Source: Clostridium drakei | GTDB taxonomy: Bacteria > Bacillota > Clostridia > Clostridiales > Clostridiaceae | Direction: 5' to 3' | Length of the DNA stretch: 36,655 bases | NCBI RefSeq assembly: GCF_000633595.2 | Contig: NZ_JIBU02000041.1 | Coordinates: 1-36,655 of the forward strand | Part shown: positions 7,332 to 15,159 of the stretch, in pieces | Layout: every line of letters starts with the position of its first letter | How positions within the stretch are numbered: the first letter of the stretch is position 1 | The notes under the pieces: generated by a model | Told to the model about the DNA's origin: nothing | What the model saw: only the letters and a program-made list of their open reading frames with translations | Databases searched by the model: none | Made by a program: the position numbers and the translations under genes

Positions 7332-8104
7332 TTAATTACCTCCTTAATCCTATCTTTTTGTACTTGTTTTATTTTTTTTCCTTTGTATCTTATAGCATTT
7401 ACAGGACATGCATAAATACATCTTAAGCACATCATGCATTTGCTATGAAAAACTGCTTTTCCATCTTCAAATGTTATGTTACCATTGGGGCAATTTGTAA
7501 GACAAATACCACATTTAGTACATTCTGATGTAGCCGTAATATTTTTCGAAATCTTAGGAATCATCCTTCTAAAAAAATTCCCACATGTTTTTCCTAACTT
7601 TATTCTTATTAAAGAATTTTCTTTTTTTAATTTATTATTTTTTATAAAATTTTCAACTATAAGTTTCACCTTACATTCCGCATTATATAAAATTTTATCA
7701 TATTCATTAATGTTAGGCTCTTTATTTAATAAAAAATAATAATTATTAGGCATCTTTATACATTCTTCAATAAAAATATTATATCCTTTATTTTTCAATT
7801 TTTTTGCTATTATAGCTGGTGCTGATGATGATTTACCACCTTGAGTAGCATATATAATTGTCTTTAGATTTTTTATACATATAGGAAGCTTATTTAGAAA
7901 ATTATCTACTATTTTCGGCTCCATCTCAGCATAAACAGGAGAACCTATTATCAAAAAATCAAGTTGATTAAGCTTAATCTCATCAACTTTTTCAATATTT
8001 AATAACTCTAAATCTATTTTATTATTCCTAAAATGTTTTTTTAATATATCTGCTACCCACTTGGTGTTACCTGTCCCACTAAAATAATATAATAAACCTT
8101 TCAT
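7328..8104 (-). CDS. EFR1-type flavodoxin/ferredoxin fusion protein
   Basis: A protein of 258 residues. The N-terminal flavodoxin-like domain has the FMN phosphate loop Y-F-S-G-T-G-N-T-K (about 6-15) and the I-G-S-P-V-Y element. The C-terminal region carries two 4Fe-4S motifs, C-T-K-C-G-I-C-L-T-N-C-P and C-M-M-C-L-R-C-I-Y-A-C-P. This is the EFR1 ferrodoxin arrangement common in clostridia; the electron partners are unknown. The start is ATG 8104, with TGGAG 7 bases upstream; the ATG five codons earlier lies before that site. It forms a two-gene operon with the 51-residue Cys-rich protein that overlaps its stop codon. Confidence 0.88.
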   Translation of the reverse strand: MKGLLYYFSGTGNTKWVADILKKHFRNNKIDLELLNIEKVDEIKLNQLDFLIIGSPVYAEMEPKIVDNFLNKLPICIKNLKTIIYATQGGKSSSAPAIIAKKLKNKGYNIFIEECIKMPNNYYFLLNKEPNINEYDKILYNAECKVKLIVENFIKNNKLKKENSLIRIKLGKTCGNFFRRMIPKISKNITATSECTKCGICLTNCPNGNITFEDGKAVFHSKCMMCLRCIYACPVNAIRYKGKKIKQVQKDRIKEVIK

Positions 8105-8163
8105 ATTAAAACTCCACATGTTTACTTTTTATAAATAATTTATCTATTGAAATCATAATTTTT

Positions 8164-8850
8164 CTATTCACCATTTTGTTCACTAGCATATTTTTCCCTA
8201 TAGCTACCCATTATCTTACTCAATATTTCCGCTGCTGTAGGAGGTGTAAACGTAATAGCATTAGCACCAGCTTCAATAGTTTGTTTTATAGCTTCTTCTG
8301 TTGGTCCCCCTGTTGCTATTATAGGAAATTCAGGGTATCGTTGACGTATCTTTTTTACAATATAAGCAGTTCTTTTAGCTCCCGATACATTTAAAATAGT
8401 AGCTCCCGATTCTATTCTTGCTGAAATATCTTCATATTCAGATACTACAGAAACAACTATTGGTATATCTATAGTATCTTTCATTTGCATTATTACTTCA
8501 TTAGGTGTAGGACTATTAACTACAACTCCCATAGCTCCTTTAAATTCAGCATCTAATGCTAAATTTACCACTCTTCTACCTGTAGTAATTCCTCCACCTA
8601 CACCACAGAAAACAGGAATATCAGTTGATAGTACAATCGCTTCAGTTATCAATGGTTGAGGTGTAAATGGATATACTGCAATAACAGCATCTGCATTGGT
8701 ATTTTTTATAACTGCAACATCCGTACTAAACAAAAATGATTTCAGCCTTTTACCAAAAATCCTTATCCCACTTGCTTCTCTAATAACATTAGGCACTTCA
8801 ATCATATGTCTTCTTAATATACCTTTAATTTCAGGTATATATTTTGTCAT
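8164..8850 (-). CDS. TIM-barrel protein with a C-terminal phosphate-binding motif
   Basis: A protein of 228 residues with repeated hydrophobic beta strands ending in glycine-rich loops: F-C-G-V-G-G-G-I-T-T-G, then G-V-V-V-N-S-P-T-P, and finally I-A-T-G-G-P-T-E-E-A-I-K-Q (about 184-196) followed by A-G-A-N-A-I-T-F-T-P. This is the usual phosphate-binding end of TIM barrels such as FMN- or sugar-phosphate-binding enzymes. Similar clostridial proteins are often labelled only as hydrolase. The substrate cannot be inferred. AAGGAGGGG lies upstream of the ATG at 8850. It appears to be a single gene. Confidence 0.7.
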   Translation of the reverse strand: MTKYIPEIKGILRRHMIEVPNVIREASGIRIFGKRLKSFLFSTDVAVIKNTNADAVIAVYPFTPQPLITEAIVLSTDIPVFCGVGGGITTGRRVVNLALDAEFKGAMGVVVNSPTPNEVIMQMKDTIDIPIVVSVVSEYEDISARIESGATILNVSGAKRTAYIVKKIRQRYPEFPIIATGGPTEEAIKQTIEAGANAITFTPPTAAEILSKIMGSYREKYASEQNGE

Positions 8851-8946
8851 AGCATCCCCTCCTTTTTCGCATCATAAACTACTATTTATATTACATTATA
8901 TTACCTTATATTAACATATAATTATTTACATTTGCAAACTACATAA

Positions 8947-9504
8947 TTACTTTAATCGAAATATTTCATCATTACAGTTATCAATTTCGCACCTATATGC
9001 TTTTTCTCCATTATATCCCATTTCTTTTAATACTTTTTTTACTATATTTCTACCTATTTTATCTTCACTCATTTCACATAAAGCATCTTCAATATGATGC
9101 CAATCTACCCATTCCACTTCAGAAGACTTATTTATCTCTCCACTATCATATTCTGCCATAAAAGTAAGCATTATTATCTCTTTTGATTCTACACATTCAC
9201 TGCCTAAATATTTTAAATTTTTTATTTTAAGTCCAGCTTCTTCAAAAACCTCTCTATGAACTGTTTCTTCTACACTTTCGCCATTAGTAACATATCCAGA
9301 TAATAGGACTTTAGAATTCTTAAATATATAGCTTTGTTTTAATAATAATATTTTATCTTCTTTTATTATGGCGACTATAATACAAGGCTTAGGAGTATCA
9401 AAATACATAATTTTGTCTACTGAACAATAAGGCACTCCCCCCTCATCCCAGCTATATTTTTCTTCCAACTCTCGTCCACAAATTGGACAATATTTAAATT
9501 TCAT
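8947..9504 (-). CDS. Nudix hydrolase with N-terminal zinc ribbon (NudC-like)
   Basis: A protein of 185 residues. The N-terminus has a zinc ribbon, C-P-I-C-G-R-E-L with a second C-S-V-D half. A complete Nudix box G-x5-E-x7-R-E-x-x-E-E-x-G-L follows (near residues 70-92), so metal-dependent hydrolysis of a nucleoside diphosphate derivative is expected. The zinc ribbon resembles the NADH pyrophosphatase NudC group, but the protein is shorter and lacks a clear NudC signature after the box, so the substrate is open. AGGAG lies before the ATG at 9504. A second good Shine-Dalgarno (AAAGGAGG) lies about 30 bases further upstream with no usable ORF. Confidence 0.82.
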   Translation of the reverse strand: MKFKYCPICGRELEEKYSWDEGGVPYCSVDKIMYFDTPKPCIIVAIIKEDKILLLKQSYIFKNSKVLLSGYVTNGESVEETVHREVFEEAGLKIKNLKYLGSECVESKEIIMLTFMAEYDSGEINKSSEVEWVDWHHIEDALCEMSEDKIGRNIVKKVLKEMGYNGEKAYRCEIDNCNDEIFRLK

Positions 9505-9619
9505 AAAACACCACTCCTATAAGAGCAGTTTCACCTCCTTTACTTAACACCAGTTTGCGCTTTTATATATAATTATATTATAGAATTATATAGTTACCTA
9601 TTCAATTAAAATATATCAA

Positions 9620-10312
9620 TTAAAGTTTAACATTTATAGACTTATGTAAGGTTATAAAGTTCTCACCAACCTTGCAATCATAAGCCATTACATGAACTCC
9701 ATTTTTTTCTGCGAATCTTAAGGCATCTGAAAAACCTTTATCCATTGTATCATTTGGTGAAAAATAATTTATATTTTCCATTTGAATTAGAAATATTATT
9801 GCTGCATCTTTGTTAGATTTTTTTACTTCTACTAGTTCTAACAAATGTTTTTTCCCTCTTTCCGTAGGTGCATCAGGAAACATTGCCTTTCCATCCTCCT
9901 CTAAAGTTACTCCTTTAACTTCAACGTAGCATTCATTTTCCAATTCATCTGTAAGCTTAAAATCAAATCTACTATTACCAAAAGTTTTTTCTCTTTGTAC
10001 TTTACTATATTTACTAAGTAATCCTATTCTTTTATCATTTAATGCTTCTTCAACTACTCTATTTGGTATTTGTGAATCTATATTTATTAATGCATCTCCT
10101 TTATATGCTGCTATTAAATCATAGGCTGTTTTTCTATTAGGATTGTCTTCTTGCCTAAGTATTACAGTACATCCTGGTATTAAAATTTCTTTACATCTTC
10201 CTGTGTTAGGAACATGAACCATAGTCTCTACTCCATTTATCTTTACATAAGCTTGAAACCTGTTAGGTCTATTAATAAATTCTGATTTTATAATATTTTT
10301 CTTTATAATCAA
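9620..10312 (-). CDS. sfsA: SfsA, DNA/RNA nuclease family protein
   Basis: A protein of 230 residues, the normal size for SfsA. Recognisable are R-P-N-R-F near the start (OB-like N-terminal domain), H-V-P-N-T-G-R-C-K-E, and the nuclease core R-F-D-F-K-L ... E-V-K-G-V-T-L with F-P-D-A-P-T-E-R-G-K-K-H-L. The D/E-V-K arrangement is the PD-(D/E)XK nuclease signature. In E. coli SfsA was first noted for an effect on maltose genes and later described as a nuclease. The start is TTG at 10312, with GGAG 8 bases upstream; no ATG fits. A consensus DnaA box lies about 45 bases upstream. Confidence 0.93.
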   Translation of the reverse strand: MIIKKNIIKSEFINRPNRFQAYVKINGVETMVHVPNTGRCKEILIPGCTVILRQEDNPNRKTAYDLIAAYKGDALINIDSQIPNRVVEEALNDKRIGLLSKYSKVQREKTFGNSRFDFKLTDELENECYVEVKGVTLEEDGKAMFPDAPTERGKKHLLELVEVKKSNKDAAIIFLIQMENINYFSPNDTMDKGFSDALRFAEKNGVHVMAYDCKVGENFITLHKSINVKL

Positions 10313-10357
10313 TATACCATCTCCAATTTTTTAATTTTGTTCACATGTTCTTAAAAC

Positions 10358-10366
10358 TTATCCACA
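10358..10366 (+). promoter_or_regulatory. Consensus DnaA box in the sfsA-bofA gap
   Basis: TTATCCACA, a perfect match to the DnaA-binding consensus, in the intergenic region upstream of sfsA. A second copy lies inside serA (5968-5976). Single boxes occur by chance near the origin region; binding is unproven. Confidence 0.35.
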
Positions 10367-10445
10367 AACCTTTCGTTTTTTTATTATTTTCTGTGAATTA
10401 ATTTATTTTATTATTTTTTATGTATATACATGTCCATATAAAAAT

Positions 10446-10487
10446 AGCAACTAAAACTAATAGTGTTCTACTAATAATTTAGCTGCT
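10446..10487 (-). terminator. Terminator after bofA
   Basis: On the minus strand AGCAGCTAAA...TTAGTAG pairs with CTATTAGT...TTTAGTTGCT, then ATTTTTAT. Located 9 bases after the bofA stop. Confidence 0.65.
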
Positions 10488-10495
10488 AAATAGCT

Positions 10496-10756
10496 TTATA
10501 AAAATAATTTAAAAATAATAAGAAATATAACACCTGGTATTCCCAAAAATCCTGCAATAAGTGCTGTTATAGCATTAATTCCTATGTAAAAATTAAAATA
10601 ACTCCCTATTATATTAACTATTATAAGTAATACAGCTCCAAGTACCGCATTAATTACTAGTTTGAATAATATCTTTAAAGGCCAGGAAAATATTTTTACT
10701 AATATGTATAATCCTAAAATGGCAATTAAGAAATATCCTATATATTGAAAATCCAT
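10496..10756 (-). CDS. bofA: BofA-type pro-sigma-K processing inhibitor
   Basis: A protein of 86 residues that is almost entirely hydrophobic, with about two to three membrane segments. It ends with A-L-I-A-G-F-L-G-I-P-G-V, which matches the conserved end of the BofA family. In Bacillus, BofA sits in the forespore outer membrane and holds the SpoIVFB protease inactive until sigma-K is needed; clostridia carry homologues. The start is ATG 10756 with GGGGGAG 6 bases before it; the upstream TTG is inside that site. The order recR, DUF2508, bofA is the same as in Bacillus (recR, yaaL, bofA), which supports the call. Confidence 0.88.
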   Translation of the reverse strand: MDFQYIGYFLIAILGLYILVKIFSWPLKILFKLVINAVLGAVLLIIVNIIGSYFNFYIGINAITALIAGFLGIPGVIFLIIFKLFL

Positions 10757-10874
10757 AATTTTCTCCCCCAAAACTTTGTTATTAATAAATTTATATTCTT
10801 ATATTATAAAAGTATTAATAAAAAATGAAAAGTAAAAACTAAAAAAGTCTTTACTTTTATTTCTTTTATTTTAA

Positions 10875-11147
10875 TTATCCTACCTTTACTTCCTTCAATA
10901 TATCACTGGAAATAACCTTTAAATTACTCTTTTTCGCTTCATTCAATAAATAAGCATATTTTGCTTTTGCTGCTTCCTCCATATATATAGCATAATCTAC
11001 AAGCCTAGGGTCATTAACTAATTCAAAATATTCTACTGCATTTTTCAAATCTTCCCTTGCTTTATCTATTGCATACAATAATCGCTTTTGTTCTTCAGTA
11101 TACACATTCTTTCCAGTTATATGTGCAAGTATTTCTTTTTTATTCAT
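10875..11147 (-). CDS. DUF2508 (YaaL-like) protein
   Basis: A protein of 90 residues, mostly helical and charged, with the pattern L-Y-A-I-D-K-A-R-E-D-L-K-N-A ... F-E-L-V-N-D-P-R-L-V-D-Y-A-I. It matches the DUF2508/YaaL family, whose gene follows recR in Bacillus and clostridia. The function is unknown. AGGAGG precedes the ATG and is overlapped by a 12-bp inverted repeat in the recR-DUF2508 gap. Confidence 0.85.
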   Translation of the reverse strand: MNKKEILAHITGKNVYTEEQKRLLYAIDKAREDLKNAVEYFELVNDPRLVDYAIYMEEAAKAKYAYLLNEAKKSNLKVISSDILKEVKVG

Positions 11148-11155
11148 AAAAACCT

Positions 11156-11196
11156 CCTATTTTGTGTAGTAATTATAATAATTGACACAAAATAGG
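11156..11196 (-). repeat. Perfect 12-bp inverted repeat overlapping the DUF2508 ribosome binding site
   Basis: CCTATTTTGTGT (11156-11167) and ACACAAAATAGG (11185-11196) are perfect complements with a 17-base AT-only loop. In the recR-DUF2508 mRNA the downstream arm includes the first AGG of the AGGAGG site, so the hairpin could limit DUF2508 translation or act as a processing site. Confidence 0.6.
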
Positions 11197-11207
11197 TTTA
11201 ATATTCA

Positions 11208-11804
11208 TTATATCTCTTTTCTTCCTTCTATAGCCTTAGCTAAAGTTACCTCATCTGCATATTCAAGATCTCCCCCTATAGGAATACCATGTGCTATTCT
11301 GGTCACTTTAACTTCTAATGGTTTTAATATTTTTGATATATACATAGCAGTAGCTTCTCCTTCAATATTAGGATTTGTAGCTACTATTACTTCTTTTACT
11401 TCTCCATTTATTCTTCTAATAAGTTCTTTTAATTTTATATCTTCAGGACCTCTTCCAGCCATAGGAGATATATTTCCATGAAGAACATGATAAACTCCAT
11501 TAAACTCCTTAACCCTTTCTATTGCTATAATATCTTTAGGTTGTTCTACAACACATATAGTACTTTTGTCTCTATTTGGATTAGAGCATACTGCACAAGG
11601 ATCATTATCTGTGAAATTACCACATATAGAACAATATTTTATTGTTCCTCTAGCTTTAATTAAAGCTTCAGCAAATTCTTTAACCTCTTCTGCAGGTAAG
11701 TTTAAAACATGAATTGTTAATCTTTGTGCTGTTTTATACCCTATCCCTGGTAGTTTAGCAAACTCTTCTATAAGCTTTTCTATTGCAATTGGATAAAAAT
11801 CCAC
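11208..11804 (-). CDS. recR: Recombination protein RecR
   Basis: A protein of 198 residues, the normal length. It shows the helix-hairpin-helix start ([12 protein letters not shown]), a four-cysteine zinc finger (C58, C61, C70, C73), then the Toprim domain with V-V-E-Q-P-K-D and H-V-L-H-G-N-I-S-P, ending in [17 protein letters not shown]. RecR acts with RecO/RecF to load RecA at gaps. The start is GTG 11804 with GAGGTG 7 bases before it. It is part of the dnaX-ybaB-recR series; a hairpin separates it from ybaB. Confidence 0.96.
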   Translation of the reverse strand: MDFYPIAIEKLIEEFAKLPGIGYKTAQRLTIHVLNLPAEEVKEFAEALIKARGTIKYCSICGNFTDNDPCAVCSNPNRDKSTICVVEQPKDIIAIERVKEFNGVYHVLHGNISPMAGRGPEDIKLKELIRRINGEVKEVIVATNPNIEGEATAMYISKILKPLEVKVTRIAHGIPIGGDLEYADEVTLAKAIEGRKEI

Positions 11805-11822
11805 CTTTTTTCACCTCAACTT

Positions 11823-11851
11823 AAAACCCCATCTTTAAAAGATGGGGTTTT
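11823..11851. terminator. Strong hairpin between ybaB and recR
   Basis: AAAACCCCATCTTT / AAAGATGGGGTTTT. The T run is only four bases on the minus strand, so it may attenuate rather than stop dnaX-ybaB transcription into recR. Confidence 0.55.
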
Positions 11852-11860
11852 TCATATTTT

Positions 11861-12202
11861 TTAAAACATACCTGGCATATTCATTCCACCTGTTAATTTT
11901 TTCATTTCTGAAGCAGTTTCTTCTTCTGCCTTTTTCAATGCTTCATTACATGCACTTAAAACTAGATCTTGAAGCATTTCTACATCATCAGGATCAACAA
12001 CTTCAGGCTTTATTTTTATATCAATTATTTCTTTTTTGCCATTTGCTACTGCAACTACTGCACCACCGCCAACTGTTGCTTCAAATTCCTTATTTTTTAA
12101 ATCACTTTGCATATCTTCCATTTGCTTTTGAAGCTTTTGTGCTTGCTTCATTAAGTTATTCATGTTTCCTCCACCGAAATTAGGAAATCCACCTTTTGCC
12201 AT
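11861..12202 (-). CDS. ybaB: YbaB/EbfC nucleoid-associated protein
   Basis: A protein of 113 residues with the glycine-rich start [13 protein letters not shown], then the coiled [11 protein letters not shown] region and the [17 protein letters not shown] core. This family forms small DNA-binding dimers and is nearly always between dnaX and recR. The start is ATG 12202, with AAGGAGG 8 bases upstream; a TTG two codons earlier is too close to it. Confidence 0.95.
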   Translation of the reverse strand: MAKGGFPNFGGGNMNNLMKQAQKLQKQMEDMQSDLKNKEFEATVGGGAVVAVANGKKEIIDIKIKPEVVDPDDVEMLQDLVLSACNEALKKAEEETASEMKKLTGGMNMPGMF

Positions 12203-12258
12203 AATCAATTCCTCCTTAATTCACTTTACATAATTTCAATTATACCATATTTTTTTGT

Positions 12259-13884
12259 TTATTCATCTATTATTTCTACTATATCTTCTCCAAAAGTATC
12301 TTTAATTACTTGCTCTGGTGAATCATTTATACCATTAATATTTTCAAAATCTATATGATACTGTACTCTTACCTTTTCCTTCAATACCTCAGAAAATATA
12401 GCTTCTACAATTTTTCTATTTTCATCTTTTTCTAATCTTTCCTTATTAAAAGAATAATCTTTGTCATATCCAATAGTTATTATTCCTTTATCACATGCAT
12501 CAACTTGACCTGTAGTTAATGCTGCAAATAAAACCATATATCGTTTACTTTTAAAAGCTTCCAATATATCCTTCCAACTTCTCCTCACTATATCAACAGT
12601 AAGCTTTGAATAAACATTTTGTTCCATTACAGGCTGTGTTGCTTCCTTAACTGCATCCTTTTTAGTTATACTTTTCTTTACTTCATGCTTTGTTACTTTA
12701 GGAATGTTTCTTTCATAAGAAACTTTTATTTCTCCTAATCTTACAGCTTCTTCTAATCTATTCAACCTTGCAAGTATAACTTCTTTTGAAGTGTCATATT
12801 CTATTTTACACATCTTTATTACTGCCAATTCTAAATATATCCTACTTTGTTTCGTCCATTTTGATTGTTCTTCTGCATCCTGAAGTATTCTTATATTTCT
12901 CATAATTTCTTCTGATTTTATTTTTTTAGATTGCTCTTTCAAAAGTTCTATATTTTCTTCAGACATATCTAATATTTCTTCAGGCTCTTTAGAGACCTTT
13001 ACCATTAAAAGATTTCTCAGATGGGTAATCATATCTCTAATAAAATTATAAATATCCTTACCACTAAGAACTATATCATCAATTACCTTCATTGATTCTT
13101 CCACATTTTTATCTATTATACTATCTGCAAGTTTTATCATATTTTCATTAGTAACAAGTCCAAGCATACTTACAACTGACTCATATTCTACTTTTCCACC
13201 ACCCATGGATATTGCTTGATCTAATATACTTAAGGCATCTCTCATAGCACCATCACTCATTCTAGCTATTAAATTTAAACTTCTATCATCTGCAAAAACG
13301 CCTTTTTCTTTAACTATATCCCTCATTCTACTAAAAATATCTGAACTTTTTATTCTCCTAAAATCAAATTTCTGACATCGTGAAAGTATAGTAACTGGAA
13401 GTTTTTGTGGATCTGTTGTAGCAAGTATAAATATAACATTTGAAGGCGGTTCTTCCAGTGTTTTTAAAAAAGCATTTACTGCTTCAGCCGTTAACATATG
13501 TACTTCATCCATTATATATACTTTATATTTACCCTCTTGAGGTGGATATTTTACATTTTCTATAACATCCTTTATATCCTCCAAGCGTCTTTTAGATGCT
13601 GCATCCATTTCTATAACATCAATAGAAATTCCTGAATTTATCTTTTTACACATATCACATTCATTACAGGGTTCTCCATCTCTTAAATCTGTGCAATTCA
13701 CTGCTTTAGCTAAAATTTTAGCTGTAGAAGTTTTTCCTGTACCTCTTGTGCCTGAAAAAAGATATGCATGTGCTATTCTACTATTCTTTATTTGATTTTT
13801 TAATGTAACAGTTATATGTTTCTGTCCCACTACATCATCAAAAATTCTAGGTCTCCATTCTCTATATAATGCAGTATAAGCCAT
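12259..13884 (-). CDS. dnaX: DNA polymerase III subunit gamma/tau
   Basis: The clamp-loader ATPase of the replisome, 541 residues. The AAA+ domain shows Walker A G-T-R-G-T-G-K-T (45-52), a zinc module C64, C73, C76, C79, Walker B D-E-V-H (126-129) and the sensor/arginine-finger S-R-C (168-170). After the clamp-loader collar the C-terminal 150 residues are family-variable and give the tau-like extension. AGAAGGTG precedes the ATG at 13884. No convincing programmed frameshift signal was found (see rejected items). Upstream lies the SRP RNA terminator. Confidence 0.96.
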   Translation of the reverse strand: MAYTALYREWRPRIFDDVVGQKHITVTLKNQIKNSRIAHAYLFSGTRGTGKTSTAKILAKAVNCTDLRDGEPCNECDMCKKINSGISIDVIEMDAASKRRLEDIKDVIENVKYPPQEGKYKVYIMDEVHMLTAEAVNAFLKTLEEPPSNVIFILATTDPQKLPVTILSRCQKFDFRRIKSSDIFSRMRDIVKEKGVFADDRSLNLIARMSDGAMRDALSILDQAISMGGGKVEYESVVSMLGLVTNENMIKLADSIIDKNVEESMKVIDDIVLSGKDIYNFIRDMITHLRNLLMVKVSKEPEEILDMSEENIELLKEQSKKIKSEEIMRNIRILQDAEEQSKWTKQSRIYLELAVIKMCKIEYDTSKEVILARLNRLEEAVRLGEIKVSYERNIPKVTKHEVKKSITKKDAVKEATQPVMEQNVYSKLTVDIVRRSWKDILEAFKSKRYMVLFAALTTGQVDACDKGIITIGYDKDYSFNKERLEKDENRKIVEAIFSEVLKEKVRVQYHIDFENINGINDSPEQVIKDTFGEDIVEIIDE

Positions 13885-13959
13885 TAAATCACCTTCTTCT
13901 AACTTTCTAACTACCTATATTATACATTAATAAGCACTTAATAGTTAATATAATAAAAA

Positions 13960-13981
13960 AAAGACACCATATGGTATCTTT
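13960..13981 (-). terminator. Terminator of the tRNA-Ser(GGA)-ffs transcript
   Basis: AAAGATACCA / TGGTGTCTTT on the minus strand, followed by a run of T residues; 18 bases after the SRP RNA 3' end. Confidence 0.85.
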
Positions 13982-13999
13982 ATTCAAGTCATTATTAAA

Positions 14000-14267
14000 G
14001 TCGTGCACCTTGCTTCGTCTAATAAAATATGAGCGTTACCCATATAGTTAACTCAAACCAGGTTTATCCACGGCACACGAAAATGATCACTTACCGCTGC
14101 TTCCTTCCGGATCTGACGGGGTTCATGAGTTTTCGTTGCGTGGGACCCAGTTCTCAACGCCACTTTTATGGGCCAGACCCCACATTTTATAGCCTAAGCA
14201 AGGAATTCAATCCTGCTATAGCGGATTGCAGGTTACAGGGCACCGCTATCTCCCCATCTAGCACGAC
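14000..14267 (-). ncRNA. ffs: Signal recognition particle RNA, large (Bacillus/Clostridium) type
   Basis: About 268 bases with complementary ends (GTCGTGC at the 5' end and GCACGAC at the 3' end). It contains the universal domain IV element GTCAGATCCGGAAGGAAGCA (14092-14121 region) that binds Ffh. The length and the 5' Alu-like part show the large form with an Alu domain. It starts only 10 bases after tRNA-Ser(GGA) with no promoter between them, so the two are probably cut from one transcript. Exact ends are estimated from the terminal pairing. Confidence 0.93.
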
Positions 14268-14277
14268 AAAGATTAAA

Positions 14278-14367
14278 TGGCGGAGAAAGGGGGATTCGAA
14301 CCCCCGGTAGAGTTTCCCCTACACACGCTTTCCAGGCGTGCTCCTTAAACCACTCGGACACCTCTCC
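14278..14367 (-). tRNA. tRNA-Ser(GGA)
   Basis: A class II tRNA of 90 bases with a long variable arm, anticodon GGA at 14331-14333, G73 and an encoded CCA. It reads UCU and UCC, so it is the direct ligand expected for the two T-boxes with UCC specifiers upstream of serA. Confidence 0.96.
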
Positions 14368-14439
14368 ATAATTGATTTACTCATAAAAAATATTAAATTA
14401 CAATGTTCAGACATTTAAACCAATATCAGAACAAGCATT

Positions 14440-14468
14440 ATTATACTATTAATTTTTGTATAATTCAA
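14440..14468 (-). promoter_or_regulatory. Likely promoter of tRNA-Ser(GGA)-ffs
   Basis: On the minus strand TTGAAT (14463-14468), 17-base spacer, TATAAT (14440-14445), about 70 bases before the tRNA. The rest of 14369-14540 is AT-rich with nothing else recognised. Confidence 0.5.
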
Positions 14469-14541
14469 TACTTTTGCTAAAAGTTTTACTATCCTATATT
14501 TTGTATTATATCAAAACTTATTATAATATGTAAAGAAAATG

Positions 14542-14571
14542 CCTAAAGTCTAGTAATTAAAGGCTTTTAGG
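14542..14571 (-). terminator. Possible terminator after tRNA-Ser(CGA)
   Basis: On the minus strand CCTAAAAG pairs with CTTTAGG with one bulge, then ATTTTCTTT. An imperfect stem. Confidence 0.4.
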
Positions 14572-14586
14572 TAATTTCTTCTATTT

Positions 14587-14678
14587 TGGCGGAGAGAGGG
14601 GGATTTGAACCCCCGGTACGGTATTAACCGTACAATTGATTTCGAGTCAATCACCTTCGACCACTCGGACATCTCTCC
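14587..14678 (-). tRNA. tRNA-Ser(CGA)
   Basis: A class II tRNA of 92 bases, anticodon CGA (14642-14644), G73, encoded CCA; reads UCG. Its 5' end is 3 bases after the tadA stop codon, so it must be released from a tadA-containing transcript by RNase P. Confidence 0.95.
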
Positions 14679-14681
14679 ATA

Positions 14682-15119
14682 TTATCTTTTTTTACTAAAA
14701 AATTCTTCTAATATACTACTACATTTTTTATCATAGTTCCAGTAAACATTAGTCCAACGATTCAAATTATCATTTTGAAGTATGTTTATTACAGAACCAC
14801 AAGCTCCTGTATTAGGCTCAAATGTTCCTATGTATACCTTACTTATCCTAGACTGAAGTATAGCTCCTGCACACATTGGACATGGCTCTAAAGTAACATA
14901 CATACTACATCCACTTAATCTCCAATTGTTAGTATACTGTGAAGCTTTTTTTATGGCAAGTATTTCTGCATGAGCTAATGGATCCTGCAAAGTTTCCCTT
15001 AAATTATGAGCTTTAGCTATTATAATATTATCTCTAACTATAACAACTCCTACTGGTACTTCCCCTAAAATCAATGATTTTTCTGCTTCTTTTATAGCTT
15101 CTCCCATGAAATTTTTCAT
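14682..15119 (-). CDS. tadA: tRNA-specific adenosine deaminase TadA
   Basis: Deaminates A34 to inosine in tRNA-Arg(ACG). The protein has 145 residues with the zinc site and catalytic pair H50-A-E52 and P-C80-x2-C83 of the cytidine/deoxycytidylate deaminase fold, and the TadA pattern D-P-L-A-H-A-E-I-L-A-I. Its substrate tRNA-Arg(ACG) is encoded at 26922-26998 in this window. Its stop codon is 3 bases from tRNA-Ser(CGA), which is probably co-transcribed. AGGGG precedes the ATG. Confidence 0.95.
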   Translation of the reverse strand: MKNFMGEAIKEAEKSLILGEVPVGVVIVRDNIIIAKAHNLRETLQDPLAHAEILAIKKASQYTNNWRLSGCSMYVTLEPCPMCAGAILQSRISKVYIGTFEPNTGACGSVINILQNDNLNRWTNVYWNYDKKCSSILEEFFSKKR

Positions 15120-15159
15120 AAAACATACCCCTACAATTATTAACTAAAATGATATAAAA

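Noticed and set aside
9534..9541. Second Shine-Dalgarno AAAGGAGG upstream of the Nudix gene
   Set aside because: The only frame behind it, starting at an overlapping GTG, is 5 codons long with no spacing; no gene can be supported.
12921..12927. A7 run in dnaX as a programmed frameshift or slippage site
   Set aside because: It does not fit the X-XXY-YYZ pattern in frame, no stem-loop was seen after it, and such runs are common in this AT-rich genome.
14029..14310. Plus-strand ORF of 93 codons
   Set aside because: It is antisense to the SRP RNA and tRNA-Ser(GGA); both RNA genes are firmly identified.
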